DNA of 64,000 nucleotides from Clostridia bacterium (lineage in GTDB: Bacteria; Bacillota; Clostridia; Peptostreptococcales; Anaerovoracaceae). Position 1 is the stretch's first letter. Every line of letters begins with the position of its first letter. The notes below the pieces were generated by a model that saw only the letters and a program-made list of their open reading frames with translations, made no database searches and was not told the DNA's origin. A program made the translations under genes and the position numbers. The DNA lies in NCBI GenBank assembly GCA_900766045.1, contig CAAFTW010000055.1, forward strand, positions 62,001-126,000, given 5' to 3'. Shown here in pieces: positions 42,942-51,876 of this stretch.

Positions 42942-42998
42942 CAGAAAAACCACAAGGCTGCAGTCCGGAGAAATGATGAAATCCGGTCTGCAGCCTTG
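42942..42998 (-). terminator. Terminator of the M18 aminopeptidase gene
   Basis: Minus-strand AAGGCTGCAGACCGGA pairs with TCCGGACTGCAGCCTT across an interior loop, followed by GTGGTTTTTC. Confidence 0.8.
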
Positions 42999-43041
42999 AA
43001 TGGTTATGTATGGTAATATGTTAGTCCGATTGCGGATTCAG

Positions 43042-44436
43042 TTAGCGCATGTCCTTCAGGAAAGCGACGTATCCGAGCAGTGCCTCGTAAACGTCGATCT
43101 TGCTGACGACTTCGTTCGGTGCGTGCATGCCCAGGACGGCAACTCCGCTGTCGATGACATCCATACCGTAGTTCGCCATGATGTAAGCGATGGTTCCGCC
43201 GCCGCCTGCATCAACTTTTCCGAGCTCTGCGGTCTGGAAGTATACATTGTTGTCATCGAATACTCTGCGGACTTTTCCGATGAACTCTGCGTTTGCATCG
43301 TTGGAGCCTGCCTTGCCCTTGACACCGGTGTACTTGTTCAGTACGAGTCCCTTGCCCAGGTAAGCGCAGTTGTCTGTGTCCATAACGTCCGGATAGAGCG
43401 GATCGAATCCTGCGCTGACGTCGGAGGACAGCATGGTGGAGTTTCTCAGTGTGCGGCCGACTGCGGTCATGTGGTTTACGCCGAGAGCTTCCAGGACTTC
43501 ACCGACAGTTTCCTCAAAGAAGCGGGACTGCATTCCTGTAGCACCCATGCTTCCGATCTCTTCCTTATCTACGAGCAGGCAGATGCATGTACGTTCTACA
43601 GACTCCGGCAGTTCCAGCATTGCGCGGTAGGACGGGAATCCGCATACGCGGTCGTCATGGCCGTAGCTTAAGATCATGCTGCGGTCCAGACCCATGTCTC
43701 TTGCTTTTCCTGCAGGAACAACTTCGATCTCAGCAGAGAGGAAGTCTTCCTCTTCAATTCCGTAAGTCTCTTTCAGGAGCTTCAGGAACATATCCTTTAC
43801 AGAAGGCTTATCGTCCTCTTTTTCTCCCTTCAGCGGCTGGCTTCCAACCAGAACGTCCAGCTTTTCACCTTCAACAGCATCTCCGGCTTTCTTCTCCATC
43901 TGCTTTGCAGCGAGGTGAATCAGCAGGTCCATAACGCCGAATACCGGCTCATCGTCCTTTTCGCCGATGCTGATCTTTACCATGCTTCCGTCTTTCTTTG
44001 CGACAACGCCGTGCAGAGCGAGCGGACGGTTAACCCACTGATATTTCTTGATTCCGCCATAGTAATGTGTATTCAGGAGGCAGAAACCGCCTTCCTCATA
44101 AACCGGGTTCTGCTTCAGGTCCAGACGCGGAGAGTCGATGTGCGCACCCAGAATATTGGCACCGTTCTCCAGCGGATCTGTTCCGATCTGGAACATGACC
44201 AGGCTCTTTCCTCTGTTGCTGCGGTAAACACGGTCTCCAGCCTTGAGGCTTCCGCCGTTCTTGATGATCTCTTCCAGATCCTTGTAGCCGGCTTTTTTAA
44301 TCTCCTCAATGGCGTAATCGTTGCACTCGCGCTCTGTCTTGCAGCAGCTCAGGAATGTTTTATATTCTTCGCTGAATGCATTGATCTTCTTCAGATCGTT
44401 CTCGTCATACTTTTCCCACGCGTATTTACGCTCCAT
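43042..44436 (-). CDS. M18-family aminopeptidase
   Basis: Zinc aminopeptidase (aspartyl aminopeptidase family) that trims N-terminal residues in the cytoplasm. Metal ligands are visible in GAHIDSPRLDLK, DKEEIGSMGATG (catalytic E-E), SSDVSAGFDP and GMHAPNE. The 464 residues are typical of the bacterial M18 class. ATG at 44436 follows AAGGAGG. A strong terminator ends the single-gene unit. Confidence 0.93.
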   Translation of the reverse strand: MERKYAWEKYDENDLKKINAFSEEYKTFLSCCKTERECNDYAIEEIKKAGYKDLEEIIKNGGSLKAGDRVYRSNRGKSLVMFQIGTDPLENGANILGAHIDSPRLDLKQNPVYEEGGFCLLNTHYYGGIKKYQWVNRPLALHGVVAKKDGSMVKISIGEKDDEPVFGVMDLLIHLAAKQMEKKAGDAVEGEKLDVLVGSQPLKGEKEDDKPSVKDMFLKLLKETYGIEEEDFLSAEIEVVPAGKARDMGLDRSMILSYGHDDRVCGFPSYRAMLELPESVERTCICLLVDKEEIGSMGATGMQSRFFEETVGEVLEALGVNHMTAVGRTLRNSTMLSSDVSAGFDPLYPDVMDTDNCAYLGKGLVLNKYTGVKGKAGSNDANAEFIGKVRRVFDDNNVYFQTAELGKVDAGGGGTIAYIMANYGMDVIDSGVAVLGMHAPNEVVSKIDVYEALLGYVAFLKDMR

Positions 44437-44648
44437 GACTTTGTTTCCTCCTTACTTTACTTCTTCAATAATATTAATTGCAGCATCTGCTGTGTCGGTC
44501 AGCAGACGCTGCTGTTAATCTTTAACTCATGTGTCTATTATAACGAAAATATGTCTGGTATGTGTGAATAAAGCTGTATTATGTTATGAATTTTCTAAAT
44601 GACAATCCTCTTTTTCATGCGGCTTTGCAGTGCCGTGTGAGTCCCGGG

Positions 44649-44790
44649 AAAGGGGATATCTTAACCACTTTCCCGGGGAAGAATTTAGTGCGGCGGCCGG
44701 AATGGATGTCCGCACCGCCGCTGAATATGCCTTGCAGGCACGGGGGCGGTGTTAAGCAGTACACATGTCCGTTTTTCTGTGTACTGCTTT
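44649..44790. other. Two strong hairpins downstream of the permease gene
   Basis: CCCGGGAAAG pairs with CTTTCCCGGG (about 44646-44677) and AAGCAGTACACA pairs with TGTGTACTGCTT (44755-44790). The second starts a few bases after the permease stop. Neither has a good T tract on the minus strand. The rest of 44437-44795 has no gene. Confidence 0.6.
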
Positions 44791-44795
44791 CAAGG

Positions 44796-46340
44796 CTATG
44801 CGGCCTTGTTGTTGTTTTTCTTTGCCGGAATCTGGTTATTCTTTACCTTCTTCTCGTAACGGCCGTACATCAGCAGTGCTGCGGCGGAGAAGATCAGAGG
44901 TCCTGCAAATGTCCAGACGGTGGTCATGAAGTCGCCCTCGATGGCCGGCTGGATGATTGCGAAGACGTTGGCAAAGATCAGCATTGCGGATACCAGGAAT
45001 GCAAAGAACATTGTGGATCCGTGGGATTTATACATCACGAACGGACGATCCAGGTTCTGCAGCTTCTTGAATGCAGGGAAGGCCGCAGCGATGAAAATGT
45101 AAGGAACGGTCATTCCTACATTTACCATGTCGGTCAGGATGACGAAGAACTTGGCCATTGCATTTCCGCCGAAAGATACGCCGAAGATCATGACACATAC
45201 AACGATGCACTGTACCTTCATGGCGTTAACCGGCATTCCGTCGTAATCTCTTGTGATTCCCATTTTGCCCGGCCAGAGTTCTGCCGGTGTTCCGTCGATA
45301 ATCTGCTTCAGCGGGGAGTAGCTCAGTGTGAAGAATGCACCCAGCAGGGAAAGCAGCATGATCAGTCCGTAAATTCTCGCGAAATTATGGCCCATGGCGG
45401 TTGCTGTTGCAGCGGATACGCCGATGGTCTCGCCGAACATCTTTCCGAAGTTGCCCATGATGACATAGGAAACGTTGCCCAGATGTACGCCGCTTGTACC
45501 CATAACTTCCTTATAGTTGGTGAAGGATCCGACGAGCAGGATCAGAACGGAGTAGCCGACTACTACTACGACGGCCGCGATCATAACGCCCTTCGGGAAT
45601 GTTTTCTTCGGGTTTTCCGTCTTGTCAACCAGTCCTCCGACGGCTTCCAGTCCGCCGTAAGCGAACAGTGCATATACGATGAAGGACAGGATCATGATCG
45701 GATTGCCGGCGTAAGCAGCGTTCAGGGAAGTTCCCAGAGAATGCATGCCCTCAAACGGCTGTGCGAAATGTCCGTGGTTGGCAATGATCATAAAGAATCC
45801 GCCGACAAGAACGACGATGTTGATGACGATGACGGCGATTCCGCCTACGTTGGTAACCTTCTGGATATTGTTCAGTCCCTTGCTTGCGATTGCGGTGATG
45901 AAAATCATAAAGATAATTCCCAGGATTCCCAGAAGACGCGGGCCGGACAGCCAGTTCATGCCGAACAGCTTCCATGTAGCGGATGTGTCTTTTCCAAATA
46001 ATGCGTTGGAAACCGGAACCCAGATGCCGGAGCAGATGTTTACCATCCAGAGTACGTAGGAGGTGTACCACATAAATGTTGCAACAAATGCGTACTTCGG
46101 ACCTACGGATTTCTCCATCCAGGAGTAAATTCCTCCGGTTTCGTTCTTAAATGCGGAACCGTATTCGGCAACCATGAATGCGTAAGGAACGAAGAATGTG
46201 ATTCCTGCGAGGATGAACCACGGAATCGCGGCATATCCCATCAGATAAAACGATCTCGGGATGTTGTTGAAGCCGTAGACTGATGTAAAAATCATCAGAA
46301 TCAGGGCTCCGAGTCCCAGTTTCTTTTCCTGTTTTTCCAT
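44796..46340 (-). CDS. APC-superfamily amino-acid permease
   Basis: Polytopic transporter of 514 residues with about twelve hydrophobic segments, most like glutamate/GABA-antiporter or YjeM-type amino-acid permeases (SVYGFNNIPRSFYLMGYAAIP; YALFAYGGLEAVGGL; DKTENPKKTFPKG). I chose ATG at 46340 (MEKQEKKLG) with AGGAGAGG upstream. An asparaginase gene lies upstream on the same strand, 720 bases away. Substrate is not certain. Confidence 0.85.
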   Translation of the reverse strand: MEKQEKKLGLGALILMIFTSVYGFNNIPRSFYLMGYAAIPWFILAGITFFVPYAFMVAEYGSAFKNETGGIYSWMEKSVGPKYAFVATFMWYTSYVLWMVNICSGIWVPVSNALFGKDTSATWKLFGMNWLSGPRLLGILGIIFMIFITAIASKGLNNIQKVTNVGGIAVIVINIVVLVGGFFMIIANHGHFAQPFEGMHSLGTSLNAAYAGNPIMILSFIVYALFAYGGLEAVGGLVDKTENPKKTFPKGVMIAAVVVVVGYSVLILLVGSFTNYKEVMGTSGVHLGNVSYVIMGNFGKMFGETIGVSAATATAMGHNFARIYGLIMLLSLLGAFFTLSYSPLKQIIDGTPAELWPGKMGITRDYDGMPVNAMKVQCIVVCVMIFGVSFGGNAMAKFFVILTDMVNVGMTVPYIFIAAAFPAFKKLQNLDRPFVMYKSHGSTMFFAFLVSAMLIFANVFAIIQPAIEGDFMTTVWTFAGPLIFSAAALLMYGRYEKKVKNNQIPAKKNNNKAA

Positions 46341-46499
46341 ATAAACCTCTCCTTTTTCAGTTTCCTTCATGAAAACTTCTATATGTTCGGCCAGTACGTA
46401 ATTACTGTCTGTTGTGAATACACGGATTATCCGACATATTAATTCATATATTCAGACTGAATCTGGTTCCGGCCGAGTTGGGCATTTTTACTCCACTCT

Positions 46500-46605
46500 A
46501 TTTTCATGATCGTAAATGCATCTTCACTATCGTGAAAATTGCGATTGAATTGAGTGGGAACTTTCAGACAGATTGAAGCATAAGTGCTATGCTTCAATGA
46601 TTATA
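46500..46605 (-). promoter_or_regulatory. Promoter-operator candidate upstream of the permease
   Basis: A perfect 11-base inverted repeat (ATTGAAGCATA at 46572-46582, TATGCTTCAAT at 46588-46598) directly follows a minus-strand TATAAT (46605-46600). A second imperfect repeat pairs 46500-46513 with 46526-46539 (12 of 14). I find no good -35 element. The rest of 46606-46938 is AT-rich with no gene. Confidence 0.5.
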
Positions 46606-46938
46606 CAGTCCATACACGAGTATGCGCATAATCTTTTTTCTGACGGTCGACTGTGATTATACCAAATCTGGCAGCATTGTTGCTATAAAAATCAAAAGTT
46701 TTTTACATAATCAAAATCATTTAATGATATTTAATAAGAATTTGTTTTGAATAACAAAAACAATCATTGTATTATTATAAGTACAATATAACTTTCGTAA
46801 GATGAAGCGATGAAGCGGCGGGAGTCCTGCCGTGATATGGTAGAAGAATACCGCTGACCGCTGCTGTGCCTCCGAAAATATGCAGAAATAGTGCATAAAC
46901 TTCTCGTGCAGCCGTGGAGCGTATCTATTTTTATGACA

Positions 46939-46973
46939 TAAAAAACAGCAGCGGGAAATAAAAATCCGCTGCT
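46939..46973 (-). terminator. Terminator of the asparaginase gene
   Basis: Minus-strand AGCAGCGG pairs with CCGCTGCT across an 11-base loop, followed by GTTTTTTATG. Confidence 0.8.
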
Positions 46974-47061
46974 TTATGGTAATTTATTGGTTTACTGCGA
47001 TAAACTGTGAATGCAATAAAGTGAAATTAAATCCACTTTAATTGTCAGAAAACGTACTTTA

Positions 47062-48087
47062 TTACAGTTCATCGATATGATCTTCCGTGAAAATAATGTC
47101 CTTATTAACAGTTGTATAGAACAGCTGCTTCACTTCTTTATAGCTCTTTACGCCCAGCCCCATGATCCACATCAGTTTGGTGATCGCTGCTTCCAGGGTC
47201 ATATCGTAGGCCTCAATCAGGTTAAAGTCGTGTTTTACCTTTGCCCCGACCTTATAAACCGTCATATTGGAGCCTTCGTTCACAACCTGTGTCGCCATAA
47301 CGACGATCTTTCCCTGATTCTGGACATATTCATCCATGATTTCATAGAACATATCTCTCAGAGATGCAGGGATTCCGCCGACTCCGAAACTCTCGATAAC
47401 GATGCAGTCATAATGCTCAAATAAGTATGGAAGAATTTCCGGATTCATTCCCGGGATCAGTTTCAGCAGAAAAATACTTTCGCCAAGTTCATGGTAAAAC
47501 TTTACCGGCCGGCTTGACAGTTCCTCCGGCATATAGCGGATAACCCGCCTGTCCTGGATAATCGCAGGGCAGGGAAAATTAATGCTTGTAAACGCATTAT
47601 AACTCTTGGCACGTTCTTTCTTTGCCCTTGTCCCTATAATGACCTTTCCGTCAAATACGATGCTGACGCCGTGAGAGCGATAATCTGCCGCGTAGATGAA
47701 GCTGTCCAGTAAATTGGTCTTCGCGTCCGTAATATCATTGCTGATCGGCTTCTGCGCACCGGTAATGACAATCGGCTTCCTGGAATTCTGAATCAGATAG
47801 GAGAGAGCCGCCGCTGTATAGGCCATCGTGTCCGTTCCATGGCCGATGACGAAGCCGTCATAGTCGTCATAGTTTTCCTCGACCGTCTTCGCCATAAGCT
47901 TCCAGTATTCCGGCGTGACATCTGTACTGTCAATCGAGCAGATCTGCTTGCAGTCAACATCACAGACCTCCGCGATCTGCGGAACATATTCCAGAAGCTC
48001 CTCCGCCGTCAGACCAGGTGTCAGACCGTATTCCGTTTTCTTCGAGGCAATTGTGCCGCCCGTTCCAATCATCAGAATTCTTTTCAT
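47062..48087 (-). CDS. ansA: Type I L-asparaginase
   Basis: Cytosolic enzyme hydrolysing asparagine to aspartate and ammonia. The first active-site threonine lies in GTGGTIASK, the second in VIGHGTDTMAYTA, and DAKTNLLD follows, all conserved. I chose ATG at 48087 (MKRILMIG) with GAGAGGGACG upstream; the in-frame ATG at 48111 lacks a site. About 341 residues. The absence of a signal peptide places it in the AnsA class. Confidence 0.94.
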   Translation of the reverse strand: MKRILMIGTGGTIASKKTEYGLTPGLTAEELLEYVPQIAEVCDVDCKQICSIDSTDVTPEYWKLMAKTVEENYDDYDGFVIGHGTDTMAYTAAALSYLIQNSRKPIVITGAQKPISNDITDAKTNLLDSFIYAADYRSHGVSIVFDGKVIIGTRAKKERAKSYNAFTSINFPCPAIIQDRRVIRYMPEELSSRPVKFYHELGESIFLLKLIPGMNPEILPYLFEHYDCIVIESFGVGGIPASLRDMFYEIMDEYVQNQGKIVVMATQVVNEGSNMTVYKVGAKVKHDFNLIEAYDMTLEAAITKLMWIMGLGVKSYKEVKQLFYTTVNKDIIFTEDHIDEL

Positions 48088-48327
48088 TTTCGTCCCTCTC
48101 ATGTGTTTCACACTCCATCTGCCGATTGCTCAGCACTCATTATCGTATCATAGATTCCGCCGCGAAAAAGACCAAACGCGCAAGAATACACGGGGATTGT
48201 TCAAATGAGCAGGCATTTTGGGATGGCTGTCAAAGGATGGTAAATGTATGATGTTCTGTGATACAAAATAATTAAAAACCCTATAACTTATAGAGATTAT
48301 GAATAGGATTTATCCCTTTCATCTTGC

Positions 48328-48416
48328 TATAATTGATATTGGAATGTTAGTAGACGTGGTCTATCAAAGAGCAGGGCGGCCGCAGCTGCCGGTCTGTCTC
48401 TTGATGATTATTTTTT
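48328..48416 (+). promoter_or_regulatory. Promoter and leader terminator of the CMD/ArsS-like operon
   Basis: An extended -10 (TGCTATAAT at 48325-48333) precedes a leader in which ATCAAAGAGCAG (48363 on) pairs imperfectly with CTGTCTCTTGAT (to about 48404), with an inner GC-rich stem, followed by ATTATTTTTT. The gene starts at 48439, so this is a terminator-like hairpin inside the leader. Between it and asparaginase, 48160-48300 holds a weak copy of the dispersed motif and a small CTATAA-C-TTATAG palindrome. Confidence 0.55.
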
Positions 48417-48438
48417 GTCGGAATAAAAGGAGGATAAA

Positions 48439-48771
48439 ATGGATACCTATTTCAACCCGGAAGATCTGGAGCAGTTTGGAAATCTCGGTGAGGATACGCC
48501 GGAACTTTGGAATAAATTTATGGAATATTATGGCGCGTCCATGGCGGACGGTGCGCTGACTGCGAAGGAGAAGGCGCTGATCGCTTATGGTGTTGCGCTG
48601 GCTCTGCAGTGCCCGTACTGCATCGATTCTTATACACAGACGCTGCTGCAGATGGGTGTCAGCAGAGACGCGATTTTCGAGGCTTCTCATGTTACGGCGG
48701 CTATGCGTGCGGGCACAACGCTGGCACACAGCCTGATCATGAAGAACATTGTGAATAAGCTCGAGTTTTAA
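48439..48771 (+). CDS. Carboxymuconolactone-decarboxylase/AhpD-like protein
   Basis: Alpha-helical protein of 110 residues with the AhpD-type redox motif CPYCIDSYTQTLLQMG (C-x-x-C with downstream residues) and HVTAAMRAGTTLAH. It closely resembles the peroxidase-like protein that accompanies the radical SAM enzyme ArsS. ATG at 48439 follows AAAGGAGG. It is the first gene of a two-gene unit with the radical SAM gene 108 bases downstream; a GC-rich hairpin lies in between (about 48820-48848). Confidence 0.85.
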   Translation: MDTYFNPEDLEQFGNLGEDTPELWNKFMEYYGASMADGALTAKEKALIAYGVALALQCPYCIDSYTQTLLQMGVSRDAIFEASHVTAAMRAGTTLAHSLIMKNIVNKLEF

Positions 48772-48879
48772 TCCACGGGACACTGAAATAATCAGGATAA
48801 ATTTTTGTTGCATGTACGCCGCGGGCCGGATGCCGGTCCTGCGGCTTTCCCGTATTGATGTAAACAGGAGAGGAAGGCC

Positions 48880-49869
48880 ATGAATGAGGGAAAAGTATAT
48901 TTAGAAGAGATGAAGGATTTTCCGGCGTTTTCTGAACAGGAGGTCTGTCAGAAGTACAGCGAAACGCTGGATCATCTGGATGTCATGCAGATCAATGTAG
49001 GGAAGAAGTGTAATCTGCACTGCAAGCACTGTCATGTTCAGGCGGGACCGGATCGCACGGAGCTGATGGATAAGGAAACGATGGATGCCTGCATCGCTGT
49101 GTTTAAGAATAACGGGTTCAAGACGATCGATATCACGGGCGGCGCTCCGGAAATGAATCCAAATACGCCGTATCTGATTGAAAAGGCGACAGAGGCCGGG
49201 GCGCACGTCATCGTCCGTTCCAATCTGGTTATCCTGGAGGAGCCGGAGTATGCGGAATATCTGGATATCTATAAGAAATATAAGGTTGAGCTGTTCGCGT
49301 CGCTGCCTTCTTATGCAAAGAGAGATGCAGACCGTCAGCGTGGTGCAGGAACATTCGATGCGGTCATCGATATGATTAAGAAGCTGAACGCAGAAGGCTA
49401 CGGTGTGGAAGATGGCCTTACACTGAACCTGGTTTACAACCCGGGCGGAGCTTTCCTTCCGCCGGACCAGGCTGCGCTGGGAGCAGAGTATGCGCAGAAG
49501 CTCGGAAGCGAGTTTGGAATTAAATTCAACGACCTGTTTGCCATCACGAATAATCCGATCGGACGTTTCGGCGATTTCCTTAAGAGAAGCGGAAATTATC
49601 CGGGATACATGAAGCGCCTGATCAATGCCTTCAATCCGGCGGCGGTTGAGAACATGATGTGCCGCAATCAGATTTCTGTCGATGATGACGGCACGGTTTA
49701 CGACTGCGACTTCAACCTGGCGCTCAAGCTTCCGGCCAACGTTCCGGGAAACATTAAAGACCTGACGGATATGAAGCTGCAGAAGAGAAAGATTGTTTTT
49801 GCCAACCACTGCTACGCATGCACGGCAGGCGCCGGATCCAGCTGCGGCGGAACGACGACGGAGGAATAA
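48880..49869 (+). CDS. ArsS-like radical SAM protein
   Basis: Radical SAM enzyme with CNLHCKHCHV (C-x3-C-x2-C) near residue 48 and a C-terminal DUF3641-type domain ending CYACTAGAGSSCGGTT, which is rich in cysteines. The closest family I recognise is ArsS, which builds the ribose-arsenic bond of arsenosugars. No arsenite methyltransferase, ars regulator or arsenic pump gene is in the window, so the substrate may be different. The 329 residues are full length. It forms a pair with the AhpD-like gene. Confidence 0.85.
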   Translation: MNEGKVYLEEMKDFPAFSEQEVCQKYSETLDHLDVMQINVGKKCNLHCKHCHVQAGPDRTELMDKETMDACIAVFKNNGFKTIDITGGAPEMNPNTPYLIEKATEAGAHVIVRSNLVILEEPEYAEYLDIYKKYKVELFASLPSYAKRDADRQRGAGTFDAVIDMIKKLNAEGYGVEDGLTLNLVYNPGGAFLPPDQAALGAEYAQKLGSEFGIKFNDLFAITNNPIGRFGDFLKRSGNYPGYMKRLINAFNPAAVENMMCRNQISVDDDGTVYDCDFNLALKLPANVPGNIKDLTDMKLQKRKIVFANHCYACTAGAGSSCGGTTTEE

Positions 49870-49968
49870 AACGGTAACCAAGAAAACAAAATCATTTCTT
49901 ATGATGATGGAGGCCGTTGACAGAACTGTGACGTCTGTATGATAGCAATAAGGAGTTCGCTTGAATTT

Positions 49969-50040
49969 CTTAAGAAATCTAAAATAAATCTTAAGAAATC
50001 TAAAGAAACCGTTGAATTCTGATTTTTCCAGCCGTATAAT
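49969..50040 (+). promoter_or_regulatory. Promoter with two direct repeats
   Basis: CTTAAGAAATCTAAA occurs at 49969-49983 and 49990-50004, with starts 21 bases apart, just upstream of TTGAAT (50012-50017), 17 bases, TATAAT (50035-50040). The helical phasing suggests a dimeric activator such as a response regulator. Confidence 0.65.
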
Positions 50041-50069
50041 GGGGGCAGTTAAGGGAAGGAGGTGTAAAT

Positions 50070-51092
50070 TTGACACACAAGCTGAAAGACGGCATTCCCG
50101 TTCTGCTCCTTATGACGGCTGTAATCGTCATGATGATCTTATTCAGTGCGGGAACTGCACATGCGGCAGCGAAGGGAAAAATCAGTGCTTACGGCGGACT
50201 TCGTTTACGAAGCGGAGCAGGAACGAGTTACCGTATTCTGACCGTTATACCGAACGGCACGACAATTACATTGAAAAGCAAGACAGGAAACTGGTATAAA
50301 ACTTCATATTCGGGTAAAGCCGGCTATGTCTCTGCAAGTTATGTGAAAAAGCTGTCCAGTTCATCAGCCACGGCCGCGACATCATCGAAAACATCCAAAA
50401 CAGGATATGTCAGGGCGTCCGGCGGCCTGAATCTGAGGAAGGGCGCCGGCACATCTTACCGTGTGATCTGCGTTATTCCGAACGGTTCCACGGTTACCGT
50501 CAAGAGCAGCAGTGGAAGCTGGTATAAGGTCGTTTACAACGGCAAGACAGGGTACGTCAGCTCCAGCTACATTTCCTGGAGTAAATCGACCTCTACTCTG
50601 GTTAAACGATCCTCATCCCTGCCATCTGCCTCGACAGTAATCAGCAAGGCAGTAAGCTGGGCCATCGCAACGGCCAATGATAATAGCCACGGATACAGTC
50701 TTCTGGCGTCCAGACGCTGGGGAAATCCGGACTATGACTGTTCAACATTTGTTGCGAGCGCATATCGTGCAGCGGGCCTCAGCCTGACCTACGGAGGCTC
50801 ATCCTCCGTCATGTACTGCGGCATCATGAAAACGATCTTTACTGCGGATGGATTTGAATGGATTCCATGGAGTAAGATCGGCGGTGTCAGCAATCTGAAG
50901 GCAGGCGATGTACTTCTGGACGCCAGTGCCCATACGGAATTGTATATCGGTTCCGGAAAGACGGCAGCGGCGCACTCCGACCGCGGTTATCCGCAGGCAG
51001 GAGACCAGACGGGAACAGAGGTCAGCGTAGCCGGTTACTATAACAACGTCGGCAGCGTAAACTGGGACGGCGTACTGCGTTACGTCGGATAA
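50070..51092 (+). CDS. Secreted SH3-domain cell-wall hydrolase
   Basis: Extracellular protein of 340 residues. A signal peptide (about residues 1-33, ending AHAAA) leads to two SH3b domains (about 36-92 and 110-168: GGLRLRSGAGTSYRI and GGLNLRKGAGTSYRV). A C-terminal NlpC/P60- or CHAP-like domain follows, with a probable catalytic cysteine in DYDCSTFVASAYRAAG and a histidine in ASAHTELYIG. The start is TTG at 50070, with GGAAGGAGGTG upstream. It probably cleaves peptidoglycan. A promoter with phased repeats precedes it. Confidence 0.88.
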   Translation: MTHKLKDGIPVLLLMTAVIVMMILFSAGTAHAAAKGKISAYGGLRLRSGAGTSYRILTVIPNGTTITLKSKTGNWYKTSYSGKAGYVSASYVKKLSSSSATAATSSKTSKTGYVRASGGLNLRKGAGTSYRVICVIPNGSTVTVKSSSGSWYKVVYNGKTGYVSSSYISWSKSTSTLVKRSSSLPSASTVISKAVSWAIATANDNSHGYSLLASRRWGNPDYDCSTFVASAYRAAGLSLTYGGSSSVMYCGIMKTIFTADGFEWIPWSKIGGVSNLKAGDVLLDASAHTELYIGSGKTAAAHSDRGYPQAGDQTGTEVSVAGYYNNVGSVNWDGVLRYVG

Positions 51093-51126
51093 ACCGGCGG
51101 AAACAGAGCGATAATTGCATAGAAAA

Positions 51127-51160
51127 ACAGGGATGGCAGATTCTGCTGTCCCTGTTCTTT
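51127..51160. terminator. Bidirectional terminator
   Basis: AACAGGGATGGCAG pairs with CTGCTGTCCCTGTT around ATT, with T tracts on both strands. It serves the SH3 hydrolase gene and the convergent deacetylase gene. Confidence 0.85.
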
Positions 51161-51169
51161 TTGCTTCAT

Positions 51170-51871
51170 TTATTTAAATGTTTTAAACTCGTAACCCTGC
51201 TTTTTCAGCTCCGGGAGCACCGTTTCCAGCGTTTTTATGGTCCTTGCCGGCGCGTGATCCGTGCCGCGCCCGTCGTGCAGGCAGATCACCGCTTCATTCC
51301 TGACCCTGGACAAAAGCCGATGCACAAGGGTATCCACGGTAACGCGGCCGCTCCAGTCTCCGATCATCACATTCCAGATGACCCGCTGGATATGCCGCTT
51401 TTTCAGTTCCCGGATCAGGGTCAGATTATACAGCCCCCAGGGCGCGCGGTAATACTTTACATCCACCCCCAGACGCTTCATGATGTTCAGCGAGCGGGCG
51501 AGATCCTTTCTTGTTTCCCGCGGCCCCTGAAACATGGCGCATTTATGCGTGAGCGAGTGGCAGGCAATGCTGTGTCCTTCGTTTTTCATTCTCTGAATCA
51601 GCTCCGGGTTATTCTGCGCAAAATCTGCAACCGTAAAAAATGTCGCGTGAATCTGGTTTTCCGCCAGCAGATCCAGGAGTTTCCCCGTATAATTGGCGTC
51701 CGGGCCGTCGTCAAAGGTCAGATACAGGATTTTCTCCGGATGCTTTGAAACCTTGAAGCGCAGCGCGTTTGCGGCGCGCAGGGCAGCCGCCGGAATCCCC
51801 GCGTAAATCAGGTAAATGACGATCAGCACGACGACCGCAGGAAGGAGGTGGAACAGAATTTTTACCGTCAT
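51170..51871 (-). CDS. Polysaccharide deacetylase
   Basis: NodB-fold carbohydrate esterase (CE4). An N-terminal transmembrane segment (about residues 5-25) anchors the catalytic domain with TFDDGPDANYT, the metal histidines in HSLTHK, the RAPWG motif and CLHDGRG. Probably removes acetyl groups from peptidoglycan or another envelope sugar. It starts six bases after the glycosyltransferase gene, so the pair is likely one operon for envelope glycans or glycolipids. Confidence 0.92.
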   Translation of the reverse strand: MTVKILFHLLPAVVVLIVIYLIYAGIPAAALRAANALRFKVSKHPEKILYLTFDDGPDANYTGKLLDLLAENQIHATFFTVADFAQNNPELIQRMKNEGHSIACHSLTHKCAMFQGPRETRKDLARSLNIMKRLGVDVKYYRAPWGLYNLTLIRELKKRHIQRVIWNVMIGDWSGRVTVDTLVHRLLSRVRNEAVICLHDGRGTDHAPARTIKTLETVLPELKKQGYEFKTFK

Positions 51872-51876
51872 TCTTC

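Noticed and set aside
44586..46001. 471-codon plus-strand frame over the permease
   Set aside because: Rich in His, Cys and Gln without domains; antisense to a clear transporter.
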